Positions 34,644 to 44,280 of a stretch of DNA of 64,000 bases are shown in pieces. The notes beneath the pieces were generated by a model. That model searched no databases. It had not been told where the DNA came from and saw nothing but the letters and a program-made list of their open reading frames with translations. Source of the DNA: Microcaldota archaeon (GTDB lineage Archaea > Micrarchaeota > Micrarchaeia > Anstonellales > J096); contig WAMF01000018.1 of NCBI GenBank assembly GCA_015522475.1, forward strand, positions 62,001-126,000. Reading direction: 5' to 3'. How positions within the stretch are numbered: position 1 is the first letter of the stretch; each line of letters begins with the position of its first letter. The position numbers and the translations under genes were made by a program.

Positions 34644-37600
34644 CTACTTAGATGGTCCTAATCCACCCTCACCTTCCTCCCTTTTAGGAACGTAAAATGT
34701 AATATTGAATGACCAAGTCGGCGGCATCTTCTTACCTAAATAGTACTGCTGGCCAAAGTCAACCGTCACATGCACGCCATTTATTAGAGGTGTTATTTCT
34801 ACGTTGTAACCAGCCAACATACCTCCCTGAGTTGTAGCTCCTTGAGGAAGTGAGTTAAGCTGATTATATATAGAGTGGTATGCTAAATATATGCCTAAAA
34901 GAGTTAAATAAAAGGGTGGCAGACTATGGATAGGTGGAACAAGAACACGGAACCCTGCTTTCATGTAGCCATAATATTGTTGTGGATTCTTCAGGAAAGT
35001 CTCCATATCTACCTTATCTACCTTTTTCCCATTATCTAGAACTACTTTTACTCCTCCACCAAACTGGACAAGTGCTTGAAGAACAGCACCATATAAATTA
35101 ACAAATAATTGAGTATCAGAGCTAATGCCCCCTAGAGTAAGGCTCCCCAAATTCAATGAGGAGAGAAGCTCTGAAGTAGTTGCATACCCCTCTCTCTTGT
35201 TTATATAGTAAATCAAAGGTAGTGTCCCCATTTTACCATAAGAGAATAACAACTGTGTAGCTACATTGGCTCTTTCACCACTATAGGAGTAAGTAAAACC
35301 TACAGATCCTCCACCTTCACTTATACGGCCCTTCCATTTTTTCGAGAGCATGGCAAAGCCATACCAAATATTGGCTTTTATACCCAGCGTTGCATGAGGC
35401 CCTGCCTTTACTAAGCTAAGCTCGGCTCCCACATGAATCCTTCTTAGAAGGGTTTGTGCAGCTGCATTTAAATCATCCAAATCAGAATTTTCGTCTACAT
35501 CAGAGAGCCTATAGAAGTACACCTTCTCTGCCTTTGTATCAACGTAGAGAAGAACATAACCTAGACTCCCTTTAAGGACAAATGTGTTAAATCTAGCATC
35601 ATATGCAACGACAGGCATGGACACAAATGTGTTATGAAGGACTTTATCAACCCATGATCTTAAGTTGTTGTTTTCAGTGAAATCGTTTGCCAAAGTATTT
35701 GCAAAACAACCTTCTAAACCTTTGAATGGGCCATCCTCTGCAAAAAACTCTTTTAGTATAAGCTTAGCATCAGCATCACTGCACGAACCCGAGGCACAAT
35801 TAAGCAGAGCATCCAAAAAGGCATTTGCGTCATCGGCATCCTCAAAGTACCCACCACTAACGAGACCAGACGGAGGAGTTTGGAACAAGAAATACGAGAG
35901 CTCCTCCCGAGCCGCATCTTTATACCCCTTCTTATATTCACTTACAATATCATCTAAAGTAACTGTGTCTTCTCGATTATCTGGATTGGAATATGTGACT
36001 GACCTTATATATTTGAATATAAATCCAACATAGGCTCTTCTATCTTGAGGTGTAAACTTTGTGTGATCCTTGTTTAAAAGGTCTTGTAGAGCGTAAAGCT
36101 CAGGAAGACTAAACTGTAGGTTGTACTGAGGCTCATACTCTTTAGTCTTCTTATCCTTTTTACTCTTATAATAGAACCTATTTTCAGACGGTTTTGCATA
36201 CGCGTAACGCGGTGCTGCTGGCGAAGGAAGTGATGGAACATTTACATTAGCTCGAGGGATATAGCCAATAGGTCCACTTATTCTCGTTGCGCTCCCTTTT
36301 GAAGGAGAGACTACAGGAGCAATAGTGATTGTAGCCGGTTGTGTGGATTCAACAGACCCAGAAAGCGGCTGTGTAGAGAGTGAAAAGTTTATATTCCCAG
36401 GAATTTTTGAAGGTAGGATTGTGGGATTGGAAGGGAATGCTCCAGAGTAGCCTATATTGTATGGCTGTTGGATAGCAAAAGGATAAGAAAGGCCAACAAA
36501 CTCAGGATGTTTCTTTACATTATTGTATGCCTCTAACAGCACATCTAGAGGCAGATCTGCTCCATTGATCTCTTCAAACTTCTTACCCAGTCTTAGTGCT
36601 TGAAGATGGCGAGCGTATGCCACTGTATTAGCATACAGTAGAGCCTCCTTACTAGTAGGAGGAAATAGAAGGAGACATCCATTTTTACATACGTCGGTTT
36701 TAGATGGTAATATTCTCTCAAGAATAATCCTCCTGGAATCTTTGATTTCCATGGGCTTCCCATCAGGCCCAAACATATAGTAATGTGCTTCCCCATTAGG
36801 CATTACTTGGAAAAGAAGGGCGCCTTCCTTCAAAGATTGGCTAAACACTTCATCTTCCTTAATTATCCTTCCAGCATCCTTTAATAGGCCCGCCTCCTTT
36901 AGACGGTCTAAGAGCTTTGTATTAAGTGCGCAATTGCCATTTCCATCGCATCTAACTAATGCATCCAAACCCCATTTATTGTATAAAGAACTAGGTGAAG
37001 GGCCATACAGAGCATATTTGGGAATGGTGGTCTTTCCTCCTCCTCCAGCATAGGGCACTGCAACTTCCCCTCCAAGTTTAAGCAAGGTCTCCTGTAGAGA
37101 GAGGCCGGGTTTAGGTGATATAATACGGTATTTGCCTTTTTGCGAATATACTAAGCAGCAGATAACGGGCTTCTCCATAACAATTTTCTTTTCCTCCCCT
37201 TGAGGTGTTACAACTGTTTGTGTAACAGGCATTGACTTTATAAAGAAGTAAAAGTCTTTTCCATCTTCAGATTTAAGGTGAATGTATGTTGATGCCTGGT
37301 ATTTTTGTAAAATGGTGCCTATTTTAGTCTCTACAAATTTAGGTGGAAGTTGAGATATCTGTCGAGAATCCAATGTCACAGGCACAACTTTGTTACCTAC
37401 TTCGAAAGAACCTGTTAATTGAACTGTGTTTGCAAATTGTCCAATGGCTGGACATCTTTCGTTCAAGTCCAAGGGGTCTTGTGTTGAGTCGAGTGTATAA
37501 CTACTTATAGAAGTAATTTGGCTCATCCTTTCTACTTCCATATACACGAGGTACTTTATAAGGGCTGTAATCTGGAATGGCCCAAAAGATAAGGCAAACA

Positions 37601-39791
37601 CATATGCATTCAGCTTATTGTTATTGATATATTCCATCACAGAAGACGAAAGAATGCCCTTTTTCTCGATTGTAGGCAAAAATATATTTCTAGCTTCTCT
37701 CCTCTTCTTATAAGCTGTATTACCCCATTGTTCTTCACCTTTTTTAGGTATAAAGTACTCTCCATAACTGAGCTCCAAAGCACTTATAGACAAGATAAGT
37801 TGAACCAGCCTTTCCTTCTTTAATTTTCTTGGAAGTTTGCCATATATGAGCTCATAAATCTTTTGCGAAAGCTTGAAATCGCCACCCATCCATGAGCCTC
37901 TAAAGTTGAGATAAAGAGGCGCCTCAGTATTGGCTTCAGATATATTGCCAACCACTTCTTTAAGAGGTATAAAACGAATATTTATCTCTGTCTTTTCCTC
38001 TGATGTGGCAACTTCAAGTTTCCCTGAAACAAGACCCGACGTCATATTAAATGTAATGGGGGTATAAAGGTTTCCCTTATCATCTGTTTTTACTAAAGGT
38101 GTAGAAACATTCTCGGGTAAGAATAATTGATTAAGCAAGGCTATGTTACCCTTATTTAAGACGGGTTTGCCATTCCGTACAGACCTAAGAAGAAAGCGCT
38201 TGTAGACATACTTTTTAACCTTGTTCCCTTCCTTCTTGAAAAAGAACACCTCTGCTGCCACGTTGCCATTTTTATCTGTATAAAAGCTCACAAATCCGGG
38301 CACTTTGTAAAAGCCACCTTGCTGTTTTTGAGGCAAAAGAATCCATCCACCATACGTATTTACAAACAAAAATTTATCCTGTTGTTTTTTGCCTATAAGT
38401 TCAAAAGCATCACCCGACGTAATATTTTTACCTGGCACACCCAGCTCCTTAGCTATACTTCCATTCCACATAGGCTTCATTATATTATTGAGATTGCTCT
38501 TGAAATTCTTGTAAGATTCTGAAATATTTTGGCTTATTGTCTCTATATAGTGAGTTGTCAATATAAGGATTGCCATCTCATCGAAAAAGCGGAAGAACTT
38601 TTCTGAAACTTCACTCACAAGCTTCCCGTTTTTCTTTTTTGTGACTGTAGGTGTAAGCCCATATTTCCCCGCCAGCTTCAGCACTTCGCTATAAAAGGTA
38701 TATGTTGCATCTGGCCCTAAATAATCTTTTAGAAGAGCATATGCATCCTTTCCATTCTTTTTGTATTCTTTAAGTAGCCTTGAGAAGAAATAATACGTTT
38801 TCAACCCAGCAACAATTCTCCGTGACGAGGATGCCGGATTATAAAGAAGCACAGCCATTACCATTGTCTTGGGACTTTGAAGAAGCTTTAAGAGATTCTC
38901 ACGAGACCATCCACATTTCTTGCAGGCTCTTTCAAGCTCAATTATGTTGGGATCGTCAGTATTGTTGAGGAGTGACCTTACACGCTGATACAATACCCTA
39001 TATCCTTTCTTAGCTGCTTCATGCAACTTTTTCTCTTTCCCTTCTAACTTTCGATTATTATAGTTTACAGCAGTTAGGTAATAATCTAAAAACAAGAAAA
39101 GGACACCCAATGAAAGTGAGTTATCTATATATGGGAGCCACTGAGAAGATGCATTTGTGAATATACGATTTTGCGGCCCAAGATTATATAACTGTTTAAG
39201 GAATGGTGGAAGAGAACCTTCTTCCCCCACTTTAAAAAGGCGGATAGAATAATTACCTGAAACATGGGTAGAAACAGTAGTAGGAGCGTTTTCAACAGTG
39301 CCTCCAGCTGCATGATGGTGAGCACCCCTTTCTTCTCTCTTGCTCTGTAAGAAGCCCAACGACTCCAACGCAGAAAGTAGTTGAGGGGAAGAATAGGCTG
39401 ATTTTTTATCTACAGTAACTCCTTTAGTTTGTATTTTAAATACCATGCTCCCTATATCTACAGAAGTATCCTCTACTATAGAGGTAAGCAAAATCTTATA
39501 TGTGTCCTTGTTATTTTTGTCCCTTGAAAAGGTAAGCTTCATAGTTAGCTTACCAGCTCCTTTTATTTCTCCCTCTATAATTAACGCTGAGCCTTTGATT
39601 TTTACAGAAGAGACCTTCATCACTTGCTTTCCGCCATCTGCATAGTTTATGACAAATTGCTTTTTCTCCTCTATTTTGCTCTTGACCATTCTTAAGAAAG
39701 CGCTTACCTTAAGTGTTTTCTGAACACCAGGAGCAGGAATAGTAGTTGTGTTGCCAGAGCTGCTTCCTCCGTTGTCTCCACCACTTGCCAT
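34644..39791 (-). CDS. Giant 1,715-residue protein, unknown
   Basis: ATG 39791 (MASGGDNGGSSSG) is preferred over the track ATG 39848: 'TTTAAATATAGG' lies about 33 nt upstream and GGTGG 4-5 nt before it. No signal peptide or strong membrane anchor. Features seen: a beta-rich N-terminal part, long helical stretches (about 230-460), a mixed region with 'ALELSYGEYF' (about 667) and 'SFGPFQIT' (about 735) vaguely like a lysozyme/SLT fold, a Pro/Ser/Thr-rich segment (about 1150-1210), and a Cys-containing segment 'LLNCASGSCSD'. Only 14 bp separate it from the secreted-protein gene. Base composition is slightly more A/T-rich than neighbours. Family not recognised. Confidence 0.8.
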   Translation of the reverse strand: MASGGDNGGSSSGNTTTIPAPGVQKTLKVSAFLRMVKSKIEEKKQFVINYADGGKQVMKVSSVKIKGSALIIEGEIKGAGKLTMKLTFSRDKNNKDTYKILLTSIVEDTSVDIGSMVFKIQTKGVTVDKKSAYSSPQLLSALESLGFLQSKREERGAHHHAAGGTVENAPTTVSTHVSGNYSIRLFKVGEEGSLPPFLKQLYNLGPQNRIFTNASSQWLPYIDNSLSLGVLFLFLDYYLTAVNYNNRKLEGKEKKLHEAAKKGYRVLYQRVRSLLNNTDDPNIIELERACKKCGWSRENLLKLLQSPKTMVMAVLLYNPASSSRRIVAGLKTYYFFSRLLKEYKKNGKDAYALLKDYLGPDATYTFYSEVLKLAGKYGLTPTVTKKKNGKLVSEVSEKFFRFFDEMAILILTTHYIETISQNISESYKNFKSNLNNIMKPMWNGSIAKELGVPGKNITSGDAFELIGKKQQDKFLFVNTYGGWILLPQKQQGGFYKVPGFVSFYTDKNGNVAAEVFFFKKEGNKVKKYVYKRFLLRSVRNGKPVLNKGNIALLNQLFLPENVSTPLVKTDDKGNLYTPITFNMTSGLVSGKLEVATSEEKTEINIRFIPLKEVVGNISEANTEAPLYLNFRGSWMGGDFKLSQKIYELIYGKLPRKLKKERLVQLILSISALELSYGEYFIPKKGEEQWGNTAYKKRREARNIFLPTIEKKGILSSSVMEYINNNKLNAYVFALSFGPFQITALIKYLVYMEVERMSQITSISSYTLDSTQDPLDLNERCPAIGQFANTVQLTGSFEVGNKVVPVTLDSRQISQLPPKFVETKIGTILQKYQASTYIHLKSEDGKDFYFFIKSMPVTQTVVTPQGEEKKIVMEKPVICCLVYSQKGKYRIISPKPGLSLQETLLKLGGEVAVPYAGGGGKTTIPKYALYGPSPSSLYNKWGLDALVRCDGNGNCALNTKLLDRLKEAGLLKDAGRIIKEDEVFSQSLKEGALLFQVMPNGEAHYYMFGPDGKPMEIKDSRRIILERILPSKTDVCKNGCLLLFPPTSKEALLYANTVAYARHLQALRLGKKFEEINGADLPLDVLLEAYNNVKKHPEFVGLSYPFAIQQPYNIGYSGAFPSNPTILPSKIPGNINFSLSTQPLSGSVESTQPATITIAPVVSPSKGSATRISGPIGYIPRANVNVPSLPSPAAPRYAYAKPSENRFYYKSKKDKKTKEYEPQYNLQFSLPELYALQDLLNKDHTKFTPQDRRAYVGFIFKYIRSVTYSNPDNREDTVTLDDIVSEYKKGYKDAAREELSYFLFQTPPSGLVSGGYFEDADDANAFLDALLNCASGSCSDADAKLILKEFFAEDGPFKGLEGCFANTLANDFTENNNLRSWVDKVLHNTFVSMPVVAYDARFNTFVLKGSLGYVLLYVDTKAEKVYFYRLSDVDENSDLDDLNAAAQTLLRRIHVGAELSLVKAGPHATLGIKANIWYGFAMLSKKWKGRISEGGGSVGFTYSYSGERANVATQLLFSYGKMGTLPLIYYINKREGYATTSELLSSLNLGSLTLGGISSDTQLFVNLYGAVLQALVQFGGGVKVVLDNGKKVDKVDMETFLKNPQQYYGYMKAGFRVLVPPIHSLPPFYLTLLGIYLAYHSIYNQLNSLPQGATTQGGMLAGYNVEITPLINGVHVTVDFGQQYYLGKKMPPTWSFNITFYVPKREEGEGGLGPSK

Positions 39792-40076
39792 TTTACCACC
39801 AAATATACTACTCAACCTATATTTAAAAAGGTTGCGTAGAGCCTTCATATAGAAACAAAGGCTTCATAGAATTCACGGAACTAGAAGTAGAAACCAAGAA
39901 GGAGAAAAAAGAAGTGCGTCCCTAAAACTCTAGAGCTGGCAGCCCAAAACACCACATTAAAGCGGCATCACCATCCTGTCAATAGGGCGTTTGTCGCCAA
40001 CAACTTACGCCTAGCTCTAGCTCAAGTCATAAAACACAAATAAAAATACAGACAGTGGGCAAAACTTTATGATGCT

Positions 40077-40610
40077 TTATCTCTTGCCAAACTTCCCTTC
40101 ATAAAGTGACTTGGCCTTTGAAAGCGCTTTTAAGGCCTCCTCTTTTTCATACCATCCACCCACCACAACCGTCTTGCCTTCTAAATCCTTATAGTGCTTA
40201 AAGAAGTGGGCTATTTCGTCGAGGATGGGTGAAGGCACATCAATGAGAGAGCCTGTTTGCCTATAGCTTGGGTCGCCAGTAGGCACAAGCAGCAATTTAT
40301 CGTCGATGCCGTGCTCATCCTCCATATGAAGCATGCCAATGACCCTCGCCTCAAGCACACAGCCTGTAAACGTCGGATGTCTCACAAGCACCATTGCATC
40401 AAGTGGATCGTCGTCTTCATACCATGTGCGTGGCACAAAGCCATAATCTACGGGATAGAAAAAAGGACTAAATAGAACGCGGTCCAGCCTAAAGACACCC
40501 TCTTCATATTCATACTCATACTTATTTCGGCTGCCCTTAGGCACTTCTACAACAACATTAACTATGTCGGCGATACCGTTTGCTATATCGTGGAGATAAT
40601 TCAAGGCCAT
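40077..40610 (-). CDS. ppa: Inorganic pyrophosphatase, family I
   Basis: 177 residues. Hydrolyses PPi from biosynthesis. Signatures: 'VVVEVPKGSRNKYEYE', 'YPVDYGFVPRTW', and the metal-binding 'DDDPLDAMVL'; 'KHYKDLEGKTVVVGGW' near the end. ATG 40610 is chosen because 'CTTTTAAAT' is centred 25 nt upstream (leaderless); the track start adds 14 Cys/Phe-rich residues that do not fit the family. Confidence 0.94.
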   Translation of the reverse strand: MALNYLHDIANGIADIVNVVVEVPKGSRNKYEYEYEEGVFRLDRVLFSPFFYPVDYGFVPRTWYEDDDPLDAMVLVRHPTFTGCVLEARVIGMLHMEDEHGIDDKLLLVPTGDPSYRQTGSLIDVPSPILDEIAHFFKHYKDLEGKTVVVGGWYEKEEALKALSKAKSLYEGKFGKR

Positions 40611-40630
40611 GGAAAGAAGAGAAAAGAAAC

Positions 40631-40639
40631 ATTTAAAAG
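40631..40639. promoter_or_regulatory. Shared TATA element between ppa and the PP2C-like gene
   Basis: 'ATTTAAAAG' lies 25 nt before the ppa start on the minus strand and about 38 nt before ATG 40673 on the plus strand. Its TTTAAA core is symmetrical, so it may serve both genes. Confidence 0.4.
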
Positions 40640-40672
40640 AACATCCACTCAAAAGTAACTAAAGATGGTAGA

Positions 40673-42007
40673 ATGAGGTATACATCTATTGCGCCATCTC
40701 GGGTAATCGAAAGAGAAAAACAAATGGGTCAAAAGCTAGCCTTTATTATACAGCAGGAACTGAAGAAAATAGGTGCCTTAGATGGTGACTTAGGAAGCGC
40801 TGGTAGAAGGAAGAGTGGATTGAGGAAAATAACTGTTTATCTATCACCCTACCACAAAACTGCTCAAATTTTAGGCCAACTTGAGGCGCTATCCCAAGCA
40901 ACGAGGCTAAAAATTGGTATAGAGGAACATGCAAAGTCAGACACTCTCATATACATCGAAAATAAAAGAAGCCAGCTAGGCAATATCGCCCTTCTAATAA
41001 ATCGCTATGGAGACATTGCGAAGGAAATATACAACGCCGGCAGTCCTGCCAAAGATACGCCTCCAGATATAAGTCCCTGCAACGATAGAGAGGATGGGTT
41101 TGCTCTTTTCAGAATTTCAAATGAGCATATGGGTACTGAAGATGATTACAGAGGTATAGAGATAAGCGCAAAGTTGGTGGATAGAAAGGAGGTTATGTTT
41201 GTAAAGGACAAGAACATAAAAGCGCTAGTCAGAAAAGGCCATAAAGAAAACCTCGACGAAGTTTTTGCATACCGCTTTCCACCCTACATTGTGCTAGCGG
41301 TCGTGGATGGCATAAGCCTCGTCGAAATTGGGCCAGAAGTTATGAGCTGGGAAAAGAAGGTTACTAGAATGGAAGCTTTCAGGGACGTCATAAAAGACAA
41401 TTCAGCTTACCTCGAAGAAGCGCTCGAAAATCCCACCGCTTATATTAAGTGTCTGATTCAGGACCTAAAAACGCGAATTGAAGCCATGGAACATATCGTA
41501 GAATGGGAAGAGGAAGGAGGTGTGCCTGCCGCTATAGTGCTAGCAATCATAAACCAAGAGAAGGAAAAAGGTCAGCTCTATTGGATGAGTGACGGCACGG
41601 CTATCTTGAGGAGATATGGATGTGCCTATTCGTTGATAATCAAAAGAGGAAAGAGCTCTGTAGAAGATGCATTTATAGCAAAGAAGCTCCGCCATAATTC
41701 ACGGGTAATCATACCCTTCAAGTCAGAGGATATATTGAACTTGGAAGGGGTTCCCCCTGTTGAATTCAGTATACATAAAGGAGACACTCTTTACCTCACA
41801 TCAGATGGCATCGCAAGCCTATGGGATGAACTTTACAAAGACAGCAAACAGATGAATAACCAGTCATTAATTGTGCTACTTGACAAGATCATGGATATAA
41901 AAGGCAGAATTAAACTATCGGATAGGACTGGAGATGAAAGGGAAAGCCTAAGTGGACAGGTAAAAGAGATCGACGATATAAGCATATTAAAGTATACAAA
42001 AGGATAA
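40673..42007 (+). CDS. PP2C-like (PPM) protein phosphatase
   Basis: 444 residues. The C-terminal two thirds follow the PPM order: 'PPYIVLAVVDGISLVEIGPE' (VxDG, about 203-222), 'AAIVLAIINQEKEKGQLYWMSDGTAILRRYG', 'IHKGDTLYLTSDGIASLWDEL' (SDGxxD) and the final 'EIDDISILKYTKG' (DDxTxxxx). Expected to remove phosphate from Ser/Thr with two metal ions. The first 140 residues form an unrecognised alpha/beta domain. The first canonical acidic motif (RxxxED) is not obvious, so activity is uncertain. Divergent from ppa. Confidence 0.65.
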   Translation: MRYTSIAPSRVIEREKQMGQKLAFIIQQELKKIGALDGDLGSAGRRKSGLRKITVYLSPYHKTAQILGQLEALSQATRLKIGIEEHAKSDTLIYIENKRSQLGNIALLINRYGDIAKEIYNAGSPAKDTPPDISPCNDREDGFALFRISNEHMGTEDDYRGIEISAKLVDRKEVMFVKDKNIKALVRKGHKENLDEVFAYRFPPYIVLAVVDGISLVEIGPEVMSWEKKVTRMEAFRDVIKDNSAYLEEALENPTAYIKCLIQDLKTRIEAMEHIVEWEEEGGVPAAIVLAIINQEKEKGQLYWMSDGTAILRRYGCAYSLIIKRGKSSVEDAFIAKKLRHNSRVIIPFKSEDILNLEGVPPVEFSIHKGDTLYLTSDGIASLWDELYKDSKQMNNQSLIVLLDKIMDIKGRIKLSDRTGDERESLSGQVKEIDDISILKYTKG

Positions 42008-42102
42008 GATAAAAGGGACTGAGAATTTAGAGATGATTTAGGCAGTCGCAAGTTTATAGGATATTAAGAGATATTAAGAATTAAAGGCCAGTAAGCCACA
42101 AC

Positions 42103-42112
42103 GTTTATAAAC
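42103..42112 (+). promoter_or_regulatory. TATA box of the PRC-barrel gene
   Basis: 'GTTTATAAAC', a perfect palindrome, centred about 36 nt before ATG 42144. This gives a leader of about 10 nt carrying GGGTGT. Confidence 0.5.
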
Positions 42113-42143
42113 CTTGAGACAGAATAAAGGTTGGGTGTAAGCA

Positions 42144-42383
42144 ATGACAAAAAGGCTCTCTGAAATGTATGGTATGGATGTATTCACCGACAGTGGGAAG
42201 TTCCTAGGCACTGCTCAAGAGTTCCTCTTAGACGTAGAAAAAGGGGTTGTCTCAAGAATCTTGCTGGATAGAGTTCCAAGCTCAAAAGAGCAACTCAAGC
42301 AGATACTTAAAGAAAAGAGTGTCAAGTACGAAAACATAAAGTCTGTAGAGGATGTTATTGTCGTAAAACACCAGACAAGCTGA
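42144..42383 (+). CDS. PRC-barrel domain protein
   Basis: 79 residues. 'LSEMYGMDVFTDSGKFLGTAQEFLLDVEKGVVSRILL' is the PRC-barrel pattern (short beta strands with the GxxxG turn), followed by 'VKYENIKSVEDVIVVK'. These small beta-barrels bind RNA or proteins; in archaea stand-alone copies are common and some interact with cell-division proteins. No partner next to it. Confidence 0.85.
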   Translation: MTKRLSEMYGMDVFTDSGKFLGTAQEFLLDVEKGVVSRILLDRVPSSKEQLKQILKEKSVKYENIKSVEDVIVVKHQTS

Positions 42384-42514
42384 TTTTTAGCGACGTGGTA
42401 TAGGCTTTAGAGCTCTTAATTCATTTTCTCCTTTATTATTTTAATTTTAATACTTCATCTTGGCTATTACTTGCTGCTTAGCCATTTAGATCTTCTAACT
42501 CGATTTCTACTAAT

Positions 42515-43021
42515 TTAATCTTCTAGATTAACGCCCAACATCTCTAAAATATACCTACTTATTGCCCTTGCTTTTAGGCCAGATATAGCCACTATGCCTT
42601 GATTCCTCAGTCCGTAATAAATGAGATGATCAGCTTCAGCATAAGCCATAAAGGCCAAACCCGCAAGATCCTCTTCACCCTCTATAAAAAGCGCACCCCC
42701 TTCCTTCATGAGGTGCTTCGCCAAGGGCAGAAGAGCCGTATTAAAATGATGGGCTGGATTTGGCAATGTTTTAGCCTTTGGGTAAGCTGAACTTATAATT
42801 CCTTTTTTGGATGCCTCTATAGACTTCCTCTCATTCACAAAATCGTAAACAGCAACAAAGGGTTTAATGCCTGCTTTCAGCGTGGAGAGCACAACCGCAT
42901 CGCCCACTCCAACAAGCCGCTTAGATTTAGACAAGGAGAGAATGCTGTCCAAAGGACAGAGGCCTGAAAAAGGCTCTTTGAGTAGCTCCCTAATAGACGA
43001 CGGAACCTCTAGGATAGACAT
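42515..43021 (-). CDS. GTP-dependent dephospho-CoA kinase (DUF359)
   Basis: 168 residues. Final step of archaeal coenzyme A synthesis. Family landmarks: 'LVGVGDAVVLSTLKAGIKPFVAVYDFVNERK' (GDxV and the substrate Asp), 'NPAHHFN', and 'FIEGEEDLAGLAFMAYAEADHLIYYGLRNQGIVAI' (GEEDL, YGxxxxGxV). Length is typical. First base pairs close to the convergent/divergent spacer with the membrane gene. Confidence 0.9.
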   Translation of the reverse strand: MSILEVPSSIRELLKEPFSGLCPLDSILSLSKSKRLVGVGDAVVLSTLKAGIKPFVAVYDFVNERKSIEASKKGIISSAYPKAKTLPNPAHHFNTALLPLAKHLMKEGGALFIEGEEDLAGLAFMAYAEADHLIYYGLRNQGIVAISGLKARAISRYILEMLGVNLED

Positions 43022-43158
43022 TGTATCATCTTTTCCTACGTATGTTTACTTTCTGCTGACTTTTACTTCCTCATGAGAAGTCACTCCGCTTCCTGCCTCG
43101 CCATTAAAACCGCCATACAAACGCCTATTCTATTTTATAGCCTTACCGCTTTTTCCAC

Positions 43159-43527
43159 TCAATCTCTCGAGAGATCTATGAGAGAGCCAAGAGCAACGAT
43201 AACTGCCATGGAACCAAAGAAGAGCACAAGAGAATTGAAGAGCATTGTGAACAGCGTTATAACAAAGGGTGGCAGGGTAAAGTTTATGAGAAGATCTCTC
43301 AAGGCCACTGACGAAATAATAAGCGCAACTATGGAAACGAGGAAACGAACAATCTCATCCACGTCGATGTTAAGGAAACCCACAATAAGGCCCAATAGTA
43401 CAAGAAGATAACCTATTATCTCATTCGGGAAGAACATATTTATAAGGACAAGAAGCATGCCCAACCAAAAAGATACTATACCAGTTATACTTAATACTTC
43501 CTCTGTCTTCATAGTCTCACCAAACAT
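43159..43527 (-). CDS. Four-helix small membrane protein, unknown
   Basis: About 122 residues with four hydrophobic segments ('LSITGIVSFWLGMLLVLINMFF', 'IIGYLLVLLGLIVGFLNI', 'FLVSIVALIISSVAL', 'ITLFTMLFNSLVLFFGSMAVIVAL'). ATG 43527 lies 9-10 nt after GGAGGTG; a later ATG (43512) follows GGTGAG and is also possible. No family assigned. Confidence 0.65.
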   Translation of the reverse strand: MFGETMKTEEVLSITGIVSFWLGMLLVLINMFFPNEIIGYLLVLLGLIVGFLNIDVDEIVRFLVSIVALIISSVALRDLLINFTLPPFVITLFTMLFNSLVLFFGSMAVIVALGSLIDLSRD

Positions 43528-43738
43528 CAACAAGTGCCACCTCCTCATGAAAAGAAAAGATTAAAAATAAAGGGGTTGCCCATTAAAACACGTTTTCGTA
43601 ACAACAAATCCCTACGAGCTTGGCCCGCTCAATTAGCATCACAACTGAGCTTAGAATACAAATACACTAAATGTTATCTCTATCCCACGACTAATCTAGC
43701 ACTTATTAAATTCTGCTTCTGCTTGTCAAAAACTCCAA

Positions 43739-43969
43739 TTACTCCATGTATACATAGACGATGGAGTCGCCGCGGATGAGCATCTTAGAGATTTGAGCAT
43801 CTGAGAAGCTACCATCATCCTTCCTTTCCTTTACGCTAAACAATTCTAAGTTCATGTGTATATCGTAGGAAATAAGCTTCCCCTTGAACACCTTGTTGCC
43901 CTTTATGGCAAGCACTACCTCTTTATTCAACATCTCATTCAAGAGATCAAATGGCCGTTTGTCTGGCAT
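43739..43969 (-). CDS. Sm-like archaeal RNA-binding protein (Lsm)
   Basis: 76 residues. Sm1 'LNKEVVLAIKGNKVFKGKLISYDIHMNLEL' and Sm2 'MLIRGDSIVYVYME' are intact; a heptameric ring binding U-rich RNA is expected. AAGGTGA precedes the ATG. Last gene in this direction, 311 bp after S24e. Confidence 0.92.
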   Translation of the reverse strand: MPDKRPFDLLNEMLNKEVVLAIKGNKVFKGKLISYDIHMNLELFSVKERKDDGSFSDAQISKMLIRGDSIVYVYME

Positions 43970-44280
43970 GTTTTCACCTTCTATATTTTATTGCTTTTTT
44001 ATTATTTCTTTCCTCTCCTTCCCTTCTTATTATCTTCCCCTCGCCTTATTTTTTCACACTTCTTATTTTTACATGCTTATTTTTTACTTTCCATCCACTT
44101 TCTTTTTAACCTATCTACTTCTTTTTTATTTTCATATTTTCGCATCATCGAGTTAGTAGGTTATATAGAGGTCGTATAGAGTTGATATTTCATCACGTCC
44201 TTATCGTCCTTATTGCGCACTTTTGCCTGTTTTTGCTGCGAGCACTCTTCAGCTTTCGTCTTTCGCTTTCGTCTTTCCAT
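43970..44280 (-). other. Intergenic region between S24e and Lsm
   Basis: 311 bp, strongly T/C-rich on the plus strand (A/G-rich on the coding strand). I see no gene; long T/C runs make the overlapping plus-strand ORFs (with Phe/Leu/Ser-only composition) unlikely. Confidence 0.5.

Noticed and set aside
35665-36033. 122-codon plus-strand ORF
   Set aside because: Antisense to the giant gene; Ser/Lys/Ala composition of a shadow frame.
43856-44179. Plus-strand ORF in the S24e-Lsm gap
   Set aside because: Phe/Leu/Tyr/Ser low complexity from T/C-rich spacer and antisense to Lsm.
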